A stretch of DNA of 64,000 bases from Zhengella sp020637775 (GCF_041397485.1 NZ_JAWKWO010000002.1:372001-436000), one strand, 5' to 3'; shown: positions 45,923 to 54,314, counted from the first letter of the stretch. Notes: a model not told the origin generated them from the sequence alone. Program-made: numbers and translations.

Positions 45923-46599
45923 GCCAGCCAGGTTCCGTAATCCGAAACCAGCAGATGCGTCGGCGCGCAATCCTCCTCGATGGTGGAGAAGCGGTCGATC
46001 GGTTCGGCGAAGATGTTGTCGGTCTCGTCATCATTGACCGTGGATACCTCGCCGATCAGCACGTCGGCGCCCTCGGCCCAGAAGGCATGCCAGACGCCTG
46101 GCATCAGCGTCACGCTTTCGCCGGGCGAGAGCGTCAGGATGCCGCCGGCCTCAAGCACCCGCCCGACGCCGTCGCAGGGCACGCGCACCGGTGCTTCATG
46201 GTCGATGGAACCGTCCGGCGCGCTCATGAACAGCTTGATCGCCAGCGTCCCGCCGCCCCGGTTGATGATGTCCTCCGCCTTGATCACATGCCGGTGCATG
46301 GGCGAATACTGGTTCTTGCGCGAGATCATGATCTTCTCGGCATAAAGCATGCCGCGCCCGGCGGTCAGGTCGGCGGTTCGTCCGTTGCGGACGGTGAAAA
46401 GGAACAGGCCGAGATCGTCGAAGCGGCCCTTGCCGTAGTCCGTGATATCCCAGCCGAGGCGGGCATCGACGATGCCGCCTGGCCGGCGCGCCTTCATCTC
46501 CTCGGCGCTCCAGTGCGCGAAAGGCGGCAGGACATAGCCATGCGACCGGATGAAGGCGCCGGCCTCGGCAATGATCGCGTTGATGCGGCTGCGTTTCAT
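45919..46599 (-). CDS. D-lyxose isomerase family cupin enzyme
   Basis: A 226-residue cupin of the D-lyxose ketol-isomerase family. Metal ligands in SPMHRHVIKAEDIINRGGG (HxH and Glu) and the last His in LMPGVWHAFWAEG. Interconverts an aldose such as D-lyxose or D-mannose with its ketose (xylulose or fructose). It lies between frcA and frcK with 4-base overlaps on both sides, so fructose could be formed or consumed by the pathway. Confidence 0.9.
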   Translation of the reverse strand: MKRSRINAIIAEAGAFIRSHGYVLPPFAHWSAEEMKARRPGGIVDARLGWDITDYGKGRFDDLGLFLFTVRNGRTADLTAGRGMLYAEKIMISRKNQYSPMHRHVIKAEDIINRGGGTLAIKLFMSAPDGSIDHEAPVRVPCDGVGRVLEAGGILTLSPGESVTLMPGVWHAFWAEGADVLIGEVSTVNDDETDNIFAEPIDRFSTIEEDCAPTHLLVSDYGTWLA

Positions 46600-47381
46600 C
46601 ACGTCGCCATTTCTTCCGGCGTCGGTTCCTTGGCGCCCGTCATCAGCGCCACCGCGTCGGCCATCGTGTGTTGCTTCGGATCGACCACGCACAGCCGCCG
46701 CCCGAGCCGGTGGACATGAATGCGGTCCGCCACCTCGAACACGTGTGGCATGTTGTGGCTGATCAGGATGATCGGGATGCCGCGCGCACGCACGTCGAGG
46801 ATCAGTTCCAAGACGCGCCGCGATTCCTTGACGCCCAGCGCCGCCGTGGGCTCGTCCAGGATGATGACCTTCGAGCCGAAGGCCGCCGCACGCGCCACCG
46901 CGACGCCCTGCCGCTGGCCGCCCGACAGCGTTTCCACCGGCTGGTTGATGTTCTGGATGGTCATCAGGCCGAGATCGGCGAGCTTCTGTCGGGAAAACGC
47001 CTCCATCGCCCGGCGGTCCAGCTTGCGGAACCATTTGCCCATCAGGCCCGGCGCGCGCAATTCGCGCCCCATGAACATGTTGTCGGCGATGGAAAGCGCC
47101 GGACTCATGGCCAGCGTCTGGTAGACCGTTTCGATACCATGGGCCCGTGCGTCATTGGGCGATTCGAAACGGACGGCCTTCCCGTCCAGCCGGATCTCGC
47201 CACCATCGGGAATCACGGCACCCGAAAGCGCCTTGATGAGCGTTGACTTGCCGGCGCCGTTGTCGCCGATGACCGCCAGGATTTCGCCCGGCATCAGGTC
47301 GAAGTCGCAATTGTCCAGTGCGGTCACCTTGCCGTAGCGCTTGGAAAGGCCGCGTGCCTTGAGGATGGGTTCGCCCGTCAT
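46599..47381 (-). CDS. frcA: Sugar ABC transporter ATPase (FrcA-like)
   Basis: A 260-residue single-domain ABC ATPase: Walker A GDNGAGKSTL, Q-loop YQTLAMSPALS, signature LSGGQRQGVAVARA, Walker B VIILDEPTAALG and H-loop ISHN. The single domain (not the fused pair of RbsA) matches FrcA. Start at 47381, overlapping the frcC stop (ATGA). Confidence 0.95.
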   Translation of the reverse strand: MTGEPILKARGLSKRYGKVTALDNCDFDLMPGEILAVIGDNGAGKSTLIKALSGAVIPDGGEIRLDGKAVRFESPNDARAHGIETVYQTLAMSPALSIADNMFMGRELRAPGLMGKWFRKLDRRAMEAFSRQKLADLGLMTIQNINQPVETLSGGQRQGVAVARAAAFGSKVIILDEPTAALGVKESRRVLELILDVRARGIPIILISHNMPHVFEVADRIHVHRLGRRLCVVDPKQHTMADAVALMTGAKEPTPEEMAT

Positions 47382-48448
47382 GCCGTCACCTTTCTGATCC
47401 ACTGGTCCACCGTCACGGCGCCGATGATGAGCGTGCCGATCAGCAGGTAGGTCCATTGCGGGTCCGCGCCCGCCATGCGCAGGCCGAGTTCGAACACGCC
47501 CACGATCAGCGCGCCAAAAAAGGCGCCGAGAATGGAGCCGCGCCCGCCAAACAGCGAAATGCCGCCGATCACCACGGCCGTGATCGACTGGATATTGCCG
47601 ATCACGCCTGTCGTTGCCGAGGGCGAAACGGAGCCGTAGCGGCCGATCATCACCCATCCCGCCAGGCCGCAGATGAAGCCGACCAGCATGTAGACGCTCA
47701 TCAGTGTCCTGTGCACGTTGACACCGGAAAGTCCCGCCGCCTCGGGATCGTCGCCCACCGCATAGACGTGGCGGCCCCACGCGGTGGAGCGCAGCGCATA
47801 GGCCAGCACGACCACCAGCGCGACCATCAGCAGCACGCCCAGCGTGAACGTGGCGCCGCCGAACTGGAATTTCGCACCGAGGAACTGCAGGAACGGAGCC
47901 TGCGCCTCGATATCCTGTGCGCGGATCGTCTCGTTGGCCGAGTAGAGATAGTTCGCCGCCAGCACGATCTGCCACATGCCCAGCGTCACGATGAAGGGAG
48001 GCAGCTTGACGCGGCTGACCAGCCAGCCGTTCACCGCGCCGACAGTCGTTCCGAAGGCCAGCCCCGCCAGGACGGCGAGAAAGGGCGGGATGCCATAGCG
48101 GAATGTGAATTGTCCCATGATGACCGAGCACAGCACGGCCAGCGCGCCGACCGAGAGGTCGATGCCGGCGGTCAGGATGATGAGGCTCTGCGCGGCGGCC
48201 AGCACACCCACGATCTGCACCTGTTGCAGGATCAGTGTCATCGCGAAGGGGGAAAAGAATTTCGAGCCGAGGACGAGGCCGAAGACGAGGATGGCTGTCA
48301 GCAGAACGATCAGCGGCACCAGCGCCGGCGTTGTGTGCAGCGCGTGGTGAACCTGGCTCATGAAGCCGCGATCGGCCTGCTGGAATTCCGCGAACTTCTC
48401 CTCGCGGCGTGTCTTGACCACGTCCTCGAAACGGTCGCTATCGGTCAT
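47378..48448 (-). CDS. frcC: Sugar ABC transporter permease (FrcC-like)
   Basis: A 356-residue permease of the ribose/fructose type with about ten membrane helices. A 35-residue charged cytoplasmic N-terminus (DRFEDVVKTRREEKFAEF) precedes the first helix. Family blocks: LIILTAGIDLSVGALAVL, VNGWLVSRVKLPPFIVTLGMW, and GRHVYAVGDDPEAAGLSGVNV. Start at 48448. 130 bp downstream of frcB. Confidence 0.94.
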   Translation of the reverse strand: MTDSDRFEDVVKTRREEKFAEFQQADRGFMSQVHHALHTTPALVPLIVLLTAILVFGLVLGSKFFSPFAMTLILQQVQIVGVLAAAQSLIILTAGIDLSVGALAVLCSVIMGQFTFRYGIPPFLAVLAGLAFGTTVGAVNGWLVSRVKLPPFIVTLGMWQIVLAANYLYSANETIRAQDIEAQAPFLQFLGAKFQFGGATFTLGVLLMVALVVVLAYALRSTAWGRHVYAVGDDPEAAGLSGVNVHRTLMSVYMLVGFICGLAGWVMIGRYGSVSPSATTGVIGNIQSITAVVIGGISLFGGRGSILGAFFGALIVGVFELGLRMAGADPQWTYLLIGTLIIGAVTVDQWIRKVTA

Positions 48449-48578
48449 GGCAACGTCCTCCCAAGGCTCGGGCGCGCGGCGCATGTCCTGCCGCCGCGTC
48501 CTGCGTCTTGCCAGTGTGCGGGTTTTGCAAATGGGCGTAAAGGTCAGGCGGGCAGACCCGCCTGACCGGTGACCGGGA

Positions 48579-49610
48579 TCAGCCCCAGCAGAGGTTTTTG
48601 CCTTCCTCGACCGAAATCGACGGCACGCCCTCGGCCGGCTTGTCGGTCACCAGCGCAACGCCGGTGTCAAAGAAGTCCTTGCCTTCGGTGGCCTGCGGCT
48701 TGACGCCGTCGTTTGCCCAGGCCGCAATCGCCTCGATGCCCTTGGAGGCCATGAGAAGCGGATATTGCTGCGATGTCGCGCCGATCACGCCGGCCTCGAC
48801 GTTGGCGACGCCCGGGCAGCCGCCATCGACGGAAACGATGAGCACGTCATTCTCACGGCCGATGGCCTTCAGCGCCTGGTAGGCGCCGGCTGCGGCCGGC
48901 TCGTTGATCGTATAGACGACATTGATCGACGGGTCGGTGGCGAGCAGGTTTTCCATCGCCTTGCGCCCACCTTCCTCGTTGCCCGCCGTCACGTCGTGAC
49001 CGACGATCCGCGGGTCGCTTTCGTCGCCCCATTGGTTCGGATCGGCGATGTCGATGCCGAAGCCCTGCATGAAGCCCTGGTCGCGCAAGACGCCGACGGT
49101 GGGCTGCGATACATCGAGATCGAGCATGCCGATCTTCGCATTCGCCGCCTCGTCGCCGAGCGTAGCCCGGGCCCATTGGCCGATCAGTTCGCCGGCCTTG
49201 AAATTGTCGGTGGCGAAGGTCATGTCGGCCGCGTCGATCGGATCGAGCGGCGTGTCGAGCGCGATCACCAGCAGGCCGGCGTCGCGCGCCTGCTGCACGG
49301 AAGGCACGATGGCCGAGGTGCTGGATGGCGTCAGCAGGATGCCCTTCGCGCCGTTGGCAATGCAGGTTTCGATGGCCGCAACCTGCGTCTCGTTGTCGCC
49401 ATCCACCTTGCCGGCATAGGAATTGAGCGTGATGCCGAGGTCCTTGGCCTTTGCTTCCGCGCCTTCGCGCATCTTGACGAAGAACGGATTGGTATCGGTC
49501 TTGGTGATGAGGCAGGCGCTGATGTCCTGCGCGGCGGCCGGGGTTGCAGCAATGGCACACAGCGCCGCGGCTCCGAGCATCGCTTTCTTGAATGGTGCGA
49601 ACGTTTTCAA
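48579..49610 (-). CDS. frcB: Sugar ABC transporter substrate-binding protein (FrcB-like)
   Basis: A 343-residue periplasmic binding protein of the ribose/fructose class. Signal peptide about 1-27 (MLGAAALCAIAATPAAA), then CLITKTDTNPFFVKMREGAE, ETCIANGAKGILLTP, VIALDTPLDPIDAADMTFATDN and VVYTINEPAAAGAYQALK. TTG start at 49610 with AGGGAGGA about 9 bases upstream; the first in-frame ATG would cut into the signal peptide. Begins the frcBCA-isomerase-frcK operon. Confidence 0.94.
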   Translation of the reverse strand: MKTFAPFKKAMLGAAALCAIAATPAAAQDISACLITKTDTNPFFVKMREGAEAKAKDLGITLNSYAGKVDGDNETQVAAIETCIANGAKGILLTPSSTSAIVPSVQQARDAGLLVIALDTPLDPIDAADMTFATDNFKAGELIGQWARATLGDEAANAKIGMLDLDVSQPTVGVLRDQGFMQGFGIDIADPNQWGDESDPRIVGHDVTAGNEEGGRKAMENLLATDPSINVVYTINEPAAAGAYQALKAIGRENDVLIVSVDGGCPGVANVEAGVIGATSQQYPLLMASKGIEAIAAWANDGVKPQATEGKDFFDTGVALVTDKPAEGVPSISVEEGKNLCWG

Positions 49611-49711
49611 GGATCATCCTCCCTTGGAAATGTGAATGCCGGGGCAGATGCCCCGCCGGCAGGCCGAGGTCCTCCCGCACCTGCCTTGTTTCCATGAAAA
49701 CGCATTGCGAC

Positions 49712-49759
49712 CATGCTGTCAATAGATAAATCAAAGTGATTTAATAATTGACAGGCATG
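49712..49759. promoter_or_regulatory. Large inverted repeat in the frcB/ROK divergent promoter
   Basis: A 48-bp near-perfect inverted repeat. The left arm reads CATG-CTGTCAAT and the right arm ATTGACAG-GCATG; inner arms ATAAATCA and TGATTTAA flank the centre AAG. A TTGACA -35 hexamer sits in each arm, pointing outward toward frcB and toward the ROK gene. This is the probable operator of the ROK repressor. Confidence 0.7.
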
Positions 49760-49839
49760 GCCTGCTTGGGCATTCTCTGGCAAAACGCTAATGGAGGCTG
49801 GCGTGCGAATCTGCGCGCCGGACGGGCGGGGAGGAACAG

Positions 49840-51066
49840 TTGGACAGCGGCACCACGCGCAGGCAGGAGGGGGAGGGTTCCCCGGAGCGCTTCAATCGCG
49901 GATCGAACCAGAGCGGAATGCGGGCCTATAACGAGCGGCTTGTCCTCTCGCTGGTGCGCCGTCATGGTGCGTTGGCGAAATCCGATATCGCCCGCATGAC
50001 CGGCCTGTCGGCGCAGACCGTCTCGGTGATCATGCGCGAACTGGAGGCCGATGGCCTGCTTCTGCGCGGCGAGCCGGTCCGAGGCCGTGTCGGCCAGCCC
50101 TCGGTTCCCATGTCGCTCGCCCCGGACGGCGCCTGGTTCTATGGCCTCAAGCTGGGCCGGCGCAGCGCCGACCTCGTGCTGACCGATTTCCTCGGCAATG
50201 TCGTGCAACAGGTCCATCATGCCTATCGCTATCCCACGCCCGACGGCATGGTCGGTTTTGTCCGCGAGGCGATGGCGCGCATCGATGCCACGTTGAGCGA
50301 TGCGGCCCGCCAGCGTCTGGCCGGCCTCGGCATCGCCATGCCATTCAAGATGTGGGACTGGGCGGAATCGATCGGGGCGCCGGCCGAGACGGCGGAAGCC
50401 TGGCGCCGGGTGGACATGCGTGCCGAGATCGCCGCCTGCTGCGACCTGCCGGTCTTCCTGGAGAATGACGCCACCGCCGCATGCAGCGCCGAACTTGTCT
50501 TCGGCCAGACAGGCCGGCCGCGCGATTTCGTCTATTTCTATATCGGCTTCTTTGTTGGCGGCGGCGTCGTGCTCAACGGCAATCTTTATTCGGGCCGCAC
50601 CGGCAATGCCGGCGCGCTGGGCTCCATGCCCGTGCCCGGTCCCGGCGGCGGCACCCGCCAGCTGATCGACGTTGCCTCCGTGGCCACGCTGGAACGGGCC
50701 ATGGAGGAGCATGGCCGCGGCTCCGCCATCCTTTGGGATTCGCCAAACCACTGGGAAGTCGAGCCGGGGATCCTCGATCCCTGGATCGAGGAAGCGGCAC
50801 GCGGGCTGGCCCATGCCATTCTCGCCGCCGCCAGCGTGATCGATTTCGAGGCGGCGCTCATAGACGGATCCATGCCCGAAGCGGTGCGGGCGCGCATCGT
50901 GGCGGCCACGGCGGACAAGCTGGCCGGGCTCAATCTGGCCGGCATCGAGGCGCCGCGAGTGGGAGAGGGAACCGTCGGCCCGAATGCCCGCGCCCTCGGC
51001 GCTGCCGCGCTGCCGCTGCTTGAGCGCTTTCTCGTCGGTCAGGATGCGTTCCTGAAGGACAACTGA
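49840..51066 (+). CDS. frcR: ROK-family transcriptional regulator of the sugar operon
   Basis: A 408-residue ROK repressor. N-terminal winged helix-turn-helix (about 27-80: LAKSDIARMTGLSAQTVSVIMRELEADGLL region), then an ASKHA sugar-binding domain with FLENDATAACSAELVFGQ and FYIGFFVGGGVVLNGNLYSG. The TTG start at 49840 has a strong GGGGAGGA 5 bases upstream. Divergent from frcB and followed by fructokinase; it should repress both until a sugar binds. The symbol follows the rhizobial name and is tentative. Confidence 0.88.
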   Translation: MDSGTTRRQEGEGSPERFNRGSNQSGMRAYNERLVLSLVRRHGALAKSDIARMTGLSAQTVSVIMRELEADGLLLRGEPVRGRVGQPSVPMSLAPDGAWFYGLKLGRRSADLVLTDFLGNVVQQVHHAYRYPTPDGMVGFVREAMARIDATLSDAARQRLAGLGIAMPFKMWDWAESIGAPAETAEAWRRVDMRAEIAACCDLPVFLENDATAACSAELVFGQTGRPRDFVYFYIGFFVGGGVVLNGNLYSGRTGNAGALGSMPVPGPGGGTRQLIDVASVATLERAMEEHGRGSAILWDSPNHWEVEPGILDPWIEEAARGLAHAILAAASVIDFEAALIDGSMPEAVRARIVAATADKLAGLNLAGIEAPRVGEGTVGPNARALGAAALPLLERFLVGQDAFLKDN

Positions 51067-51108
51067 CATGCTTCGTACCGCAGTTCTCGCGTTCTTTCAG
51101 GCAAGACC

Positions 51109-52041
51109 ATGATCCTGTGTTGCGGTGAAGCCCTGATCGACATGCTGCCGCGTGAGAGCGCTGACGGCGAAGTGCTGTTTGCTCCCCATTGCGGTGGCGC
51201 GGTCTATAACACGGCAATCGCGCTTGGCCGTCTGGGCGCGCCAACCGGTTTCGTTTCGGGCATTTCGACGGATTTTTTCGGCAGCATGCTGCTCGCCGGC
51301 CTTGAGGACGCGCGGGTCGAAACCGGCGGCGTCATCCTGTCCGGCCGGCCCACCACCCTGGCTTTCGTGCGCCTTGTCGACGGTCAGGCAGCCTATGCCT
51401 TTCATGACGAGAACACGGCCGGGCGCATGCTTGCGCCAGCGGACATGCCGGTCATCGATCAGGATGTCGCGGCCATGTTCTTCGGCGGCATCAGCCTCGC
51501 CGTGGAGCCATGCGGCGCGGCTTACGAGGCGCTGATGCTGCGCGAGGCTTCGCGTCGGCCCGTCATGATCGACCCGAACATCCGCCCCGGCTTCATTCGC
51601 GACGAGGCAGCCTACCGCGCCCGCATGGCCCGCATGATCGGCGCGGCAACCATCGTCAAGCTGTCGGACGAGGATCTGCATTGGCTGGAAGGACCGGGCG
51701 AGGAAGGCGACCTTGCCCGCGCCATTCTGCAGCGCGGTCCCTCCGTCGTTCTTGTGACCCGTGGCGGCCAGGGCGCCGGCGCGGTCTTTTCTGGTGGTGA
51801 AATCTGGCTGCCCGCCAGGAAGGTTGCGGTTGTCGATACGGTCGGAGCGGGCGACACGTTCAATGCCGGCTTTCTCGCCAGCCTTCAGGCTGATGGTGCC
51901 CTGACCTTCGATGCGCTGCGCGCACCGGGCCGGGAATTGCTTGGCCGCGCGCTCGAACTTGGCATGGCCGCCGCCGCCGTCACGGTTTCGCGCGCCGGCG
52001 CCAATCCGCCCTGGCGCAGCGAACTGGGCGTGAAGGCCTGA
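51109..52041 (+). CDS. frk: Fructokinase (PfkB/ribokinase family)
   Basis: A 310-residue PfkB-family kinase: CCGEALIDMLP at the start, CGGAVYNTAIALGRLGAPTGFV, and the C-terminal VDTVGAGDTFNAGFLASLQ with the catalytic Asp. Phosphorylates fructose brought in by FrcABC. 42 bp after the ROK gene, same strand, so probably one operon. Confidence 0.92.
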   Translation: MILCCGEALIDMLPRESADGEVLFAPHCGGAVYNTAIALGRLGAPTGFVSGISTDFFGSMLLAGLEDARVETGGVILSGRPTTLAFVRLVDGQAAYAFHDENTAGRMLAPADMPVIDQDVAAMFFGGISLAVEPCGAAYEALMLREASRRPVMIDPNIRPGFIRDEAAYRARMARMIGAATIVKLSDEDLHWLEGPGEEGDLARAILQRGPSVVLVTRGGQGAGAVFSGGEIWLPARKVAVVDTVGAGDTFNAGFLASLQADGALTFDALRAPGRELLGRALELGMAAAAVTVSRAGANPPWRSELGVKA

Positions 52042-52055
52042 GCCGGCCGCTCCGC

Positions 52056-52346
52056 TCAGCTTGCCTGGCTGAAATGCACGATCGCCATGTCGCGTGGCAT
52101 GATGCGCACCCGCGAGCCCCGGTTCTCGTAGTCGCCGCGTTCGAACTTGCTGCTGGCCACCTCCTGCCAGAGCGACCGATGCTCCGCCAGGAATCCGGCG
52201 CGCAGTTCTTCCTTCTCGGGCAGTCCCATGCGCACCAGGGTCCCATTGGTGACGATGACGATCACCCGCATTCCGGCGCAGCCCATGGAAAAGGCCACAC
52301 CGTCCAGAACATCGGTGAAATGTGTTTCGATCGGTTCAAGCTTCAT
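52056..52346 (-). CDS. Conserved hypothetical small protein
   Basis: A 96-residue protein not recognised. It is acidic in the middle (PEKEELRAGFLAEHRSLWQEVASSKFERG), has one Cys (SMGCAG) and ends in RIMPRDMAIVHFSQAS; one hydrophobic strand VIVIVTNG. No signal or membrane segment. Start at 52346 or, three codons earlier, 52355; neither has a strong ribosome site. It converges on the fructokinase gene with 14 bp between. Confidence 0.6.
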   Translation of the reverse strand: MKLEPIETHFTDVLDGVAFSMGCAGMRVIVIVTNGTLVRMGLPEKEELRAGFLAEHRSLWQEVASSKFERGDYENRGSRVRIMPRDMAIVHFSQAS

Positions 52347-52489
52347 GGCGTCCATCCCGGTCAGTCGGTTCAGGCACCCCCTCTTTGCCAACCGATGATC
52401 GCAGGTGGCCCTCACCAAATCTTTTGTGCCGGGAGCAGGATTTGAAACGAATTTGAGGCATTCCGGCACACACCGGCGGCCTGAAGCAG

Positions 52490-52512
52490 AAAAGCGCCCC
52501 TGGAGGCGCTTT
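52490..52512 (-). terminator. Rho-independent terminator of hemA
   Basis: Read on the minus strand: AAAGCGCC with GGCGCTTT (8 bp, 6-base loop) followed by TCTGCTTC. It lies 37 bp after the hemA stop codon. Confidence 0.72.
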
Positions 52513-52548
52513 CGGATCTTCACGGTTGGGGTCTGGCGTGCGGTGGCG

Positions 52549-53763
52549 TCAGGCGACAGCCCGTGCCAGCGCGCATTGGCTCCAAAGGTCGCTGAGTGCC
52601 CCGGCCAGGTGCTCGATATCCGCATCGGAATGGTAGGGCGACGGCGTGATGCGCAGCCGTTCGGTGCCCTTCGCAACGGTCGGATAGTTGATCGGCTGGA
52701 CATAGATGCCGTAACTGTCGAGCAGGATGTCCGACAGCCATTTGCACTTGACGGGATCCTTCACCATCACCGGAACGATATGGCTCGGATTCATCAGGTG
52801 CGGAATACCGCGCGCATCCAGCGCGGCGCGCACCTTGGCCACGCGCTCCTGGTGCCGGGCACGTTCCATCTGGCTGACCTTCAGGTGCTGGATCGATGCG
52901 CGCGCACCCGCTGCCAGAGCCGGCGGCAGGGCCGTCGTGAAGATGAAGCCCGAGGCGAAGGAGCGAACGAAATCGACGAGCGCGGCCGAGCCGGTGATGA
53001 AACCGCCCATCACGCCGAAGGCCTTGCCCAGCGTGCCCTCGATCACTGTCAGCCGGTCCATGAGGCCTTCACGTTCGGCAACGCCGCCGCCGCGCGGGCC
53101 GTAAAGGCCGACGGCATGCACCTCGTCGAGATAGGTCATGGCACCGAATTCGTCGGCCAGATCGCAGATCTCCCGGATCGGCGCGATGTCGCCATCCATC
53201 GAATAGACGCTTTCAAAGGCGATCAGCTTCGGCGCGGCGGGATCGGCGGCTTCCAGCTTCGCGCGCAGATCGGCCACGTCATTGTGCTTGAACAGCACCT
53301 TCTGGCAGCGTGAGTGCCGGATGCCTTCGATCATCGAGGCATGGTTCATCTCGTCGGAGAAACAGATGATGCCCGGAATCTTGGAAAGCAGCGTGCCAAG
53401 GGCCGCCCAGTTGGACACATAGCCCGAGGTGAACAGCAGCGCGGCTTCCTTGCCATGCAGGTCGGCCAGTTCCTGTTCGAGAAGAACGTGGAAATGATTG
53501 GTGCCGGAAATGTTGCGGGTTCCGCCGGCGCCTGCGCCGCAGCGGTCCACCGCGTCCTTCATCGCCGCCACGACCTTTGGGTGCTGGCCCATGCCGAGAT
53601 AATCGTTCGAGCACCACACGGTGACATCCCGCACGTCGCCGCCATTGTGGCGCACCGCGCGTGGAAAGGAACCGGCCTGGCGTTCAAGATCGGCAAAGAC
53701 CCGGTAATTGCCCTCGTTCTTCAGGTCGGCAAGCCGGTCCTTGAAATGCTGCTCGAAATCCAT
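52549..53763 (-). CDS. hemA: 5-aminolevulinate synthase
   Basis: A 404-residue PLP enzyme condensing glycine and succinyl-CoA to 5-aminolevulinate, the alphaproteobacterial route into heme. Blocks: MDFEQHFKDRLADLKNEG, CSNDYLGMGQHP, GGTRNISGTNHFHVLLEQELA, DEVHAVGLYGPRGGG and the PLP lysine in EGTLGKAFGVMGG. Start at 53763 with GGGAG 8 bases upstream. The 5' region has a 7-bp inverted repeat close to the start and an FNR-type box 195 bp upstream. Confidence 0.97.
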   Translation of the reverse strand: MDFEQHFKDRLADLKNEGNYRVFADLERQAGSFPRAVRHNGGDVRDVTVWCSNDYLGMGQHPKVVAAMKDAVDRCGAGAGGTRNISGTNHFHVLLEQELADLHGKEAALLFTSGYVSNWAALGTLLSKIPGIICFSDEMNHASMIEGIRHSRCQKVLFKHNDVADLRAKLEAADPAAPKLIAFESVYSMDGDIAPIREICDLADEFGAMTYLDEVHAVGLYGPRGGGVAEREGLMDRLTVIEGTLGKAFGVMGGFITGSAALVDFVRSFASGFIFTTALPPALAAGARASIQHLKVSQMERARHQERVAKVRAALDARGIPHLMNPSHIVPVMVKDPVKCKWLSDILLDSYGIYVQPINYPTVAKGTERLRITPSPYHSDADIEHLAGALSDLWSQCALARAVA

Positions 53764-53781
53764 GCCGTCTACTCCCATCGT

Positions 53782-53803
53782 CACATGCTATTTTTTGCAT
53801 GTG
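53782..53803. promoter_or_regulatory. Inverted repeat CACATGC-N8-GCATGTG in the hemA leader
   Basis: Perfect 7-bp arms (53782-53788 and 53797-53803) around an A/T-only spacer, starting 19 bp upstream of the hemA ATG. It could be an operator or an mRNA hairpin near the ribosome site. It does not match the Irr ICE motif. Confidence 0.5.
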
Positions 53804-53957
53804 TCTTATCGCAAATGGCGAAGTTTGGCCATACCGCCTGCCGACAAATTCGGCAACCCCGCACCCCGAGGGTTGGAAGGGTCAATAATCGGCGATCCCG
53901 CAGGCTGCGCCAACCCCTTCACGCTGCTACTTTTTGTCATAGTGTGCGACCGTCTCC

Positions 53958-53971
53958 TTGATCTCGCTCAA
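53958..53971. promoter_or_regulatory. FNR/FixK-type box upstream of hemA
   Basis: TTGATCTCGCTCAA matches TTGA-N6-TCAA exactly and TTGAT-N4-ATCAA with one change. hemA of several rhizobia and relatives is under FNR/FixK-type oxygen control, so the placement is sensible. Confidence 0.55.
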
Positions 53972-54151
53972 GCCGGCCAAAAAACATGCATCATGGGGAC
54001 AATGAAAGCCCTCCTCCCGTCTCCGGAAGGAGGGCCAGGCCGCTTGTGGTGCAAACAACCTGCCGCAGTGAATGCAGCCCGTTGAATATAGGCATTCGCG
54101 GCGCCAGCCCAACCCCGGATAATGTGCATTGATTGGGCAAAAAATAATACA

Positions 54152-54168
54152 TGCCTAATAAATATGCA
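54152..54168. promoter_or_regulatory. NtrC-type site candidate upstream of urtA
   Basis: TGCCTAATAAATATGCA has the TGC-N11-GCA spacing of NtrC enhancers and lies about 90-105 bp upstream of the -24/-12 element. It is embedded in a longer AT-rich stretch with the repeat ATGTGCAT/ATGCACAT. Confidence 0.45.
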
Positions 54169-54256
54169 CATCGCCCCGGTCGCCGTCTTTTCTTCATTCG
54201 CGCATCAACCCGTTGATTCCACGTGGTTTCCGTGTCCGGCGGGGATGAAACCGGAC

Positions 54257-54273
54257 TTGGCACGGGTGTTGCA
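54257..54273 (+). promoter_or_regulatory. Sigma-54 (-24/-12) promoter of urtABCDE
   Basis: TTGGCACG-GGTG-TTGCA is a full match to YTGGCACG-N4-TTGCW with the correct 12-base GG-to-GC distance. Its end is 41 bp upstream of the urtA ATG. Sigma-54 with NtrC is the known control of urea uptake in many proteobacteria. Confidence 0.85.
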
Positions 54274-54314
54274 GTCAATGTTGCGGTGCAAACAAACCTG
54301 TCGGAGGTATTCAC

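Larger units (their letters stand above)
53764..54314. promoter_or_regulatory. 551-bp divergent control region of hemA and urtA
   Basis: No gene is supported here. Besides the sites listed separately, it contains an 8-bp hairpin GCCCTCCT/AGGAGGGC (54008-54015 with 54028-54035) that on the minus strand is followed by TTTCATTG, and an inverted repeat ATGTGCAT/ATGCACAT (54122-54129 with 54164-54171). A-tracts followed by CATG occur three times. A small RNA cannot be excluded. Confidence 0.5.

Noticed and set aside
53764..54314. Possible guanidine or urea-related riboswitch ahead of urtA
   Set aside because: The conserved ykkC-type blocks were not found; a sigma-54 promoter explains the control better, and it lies too close to urtA for a large leader.
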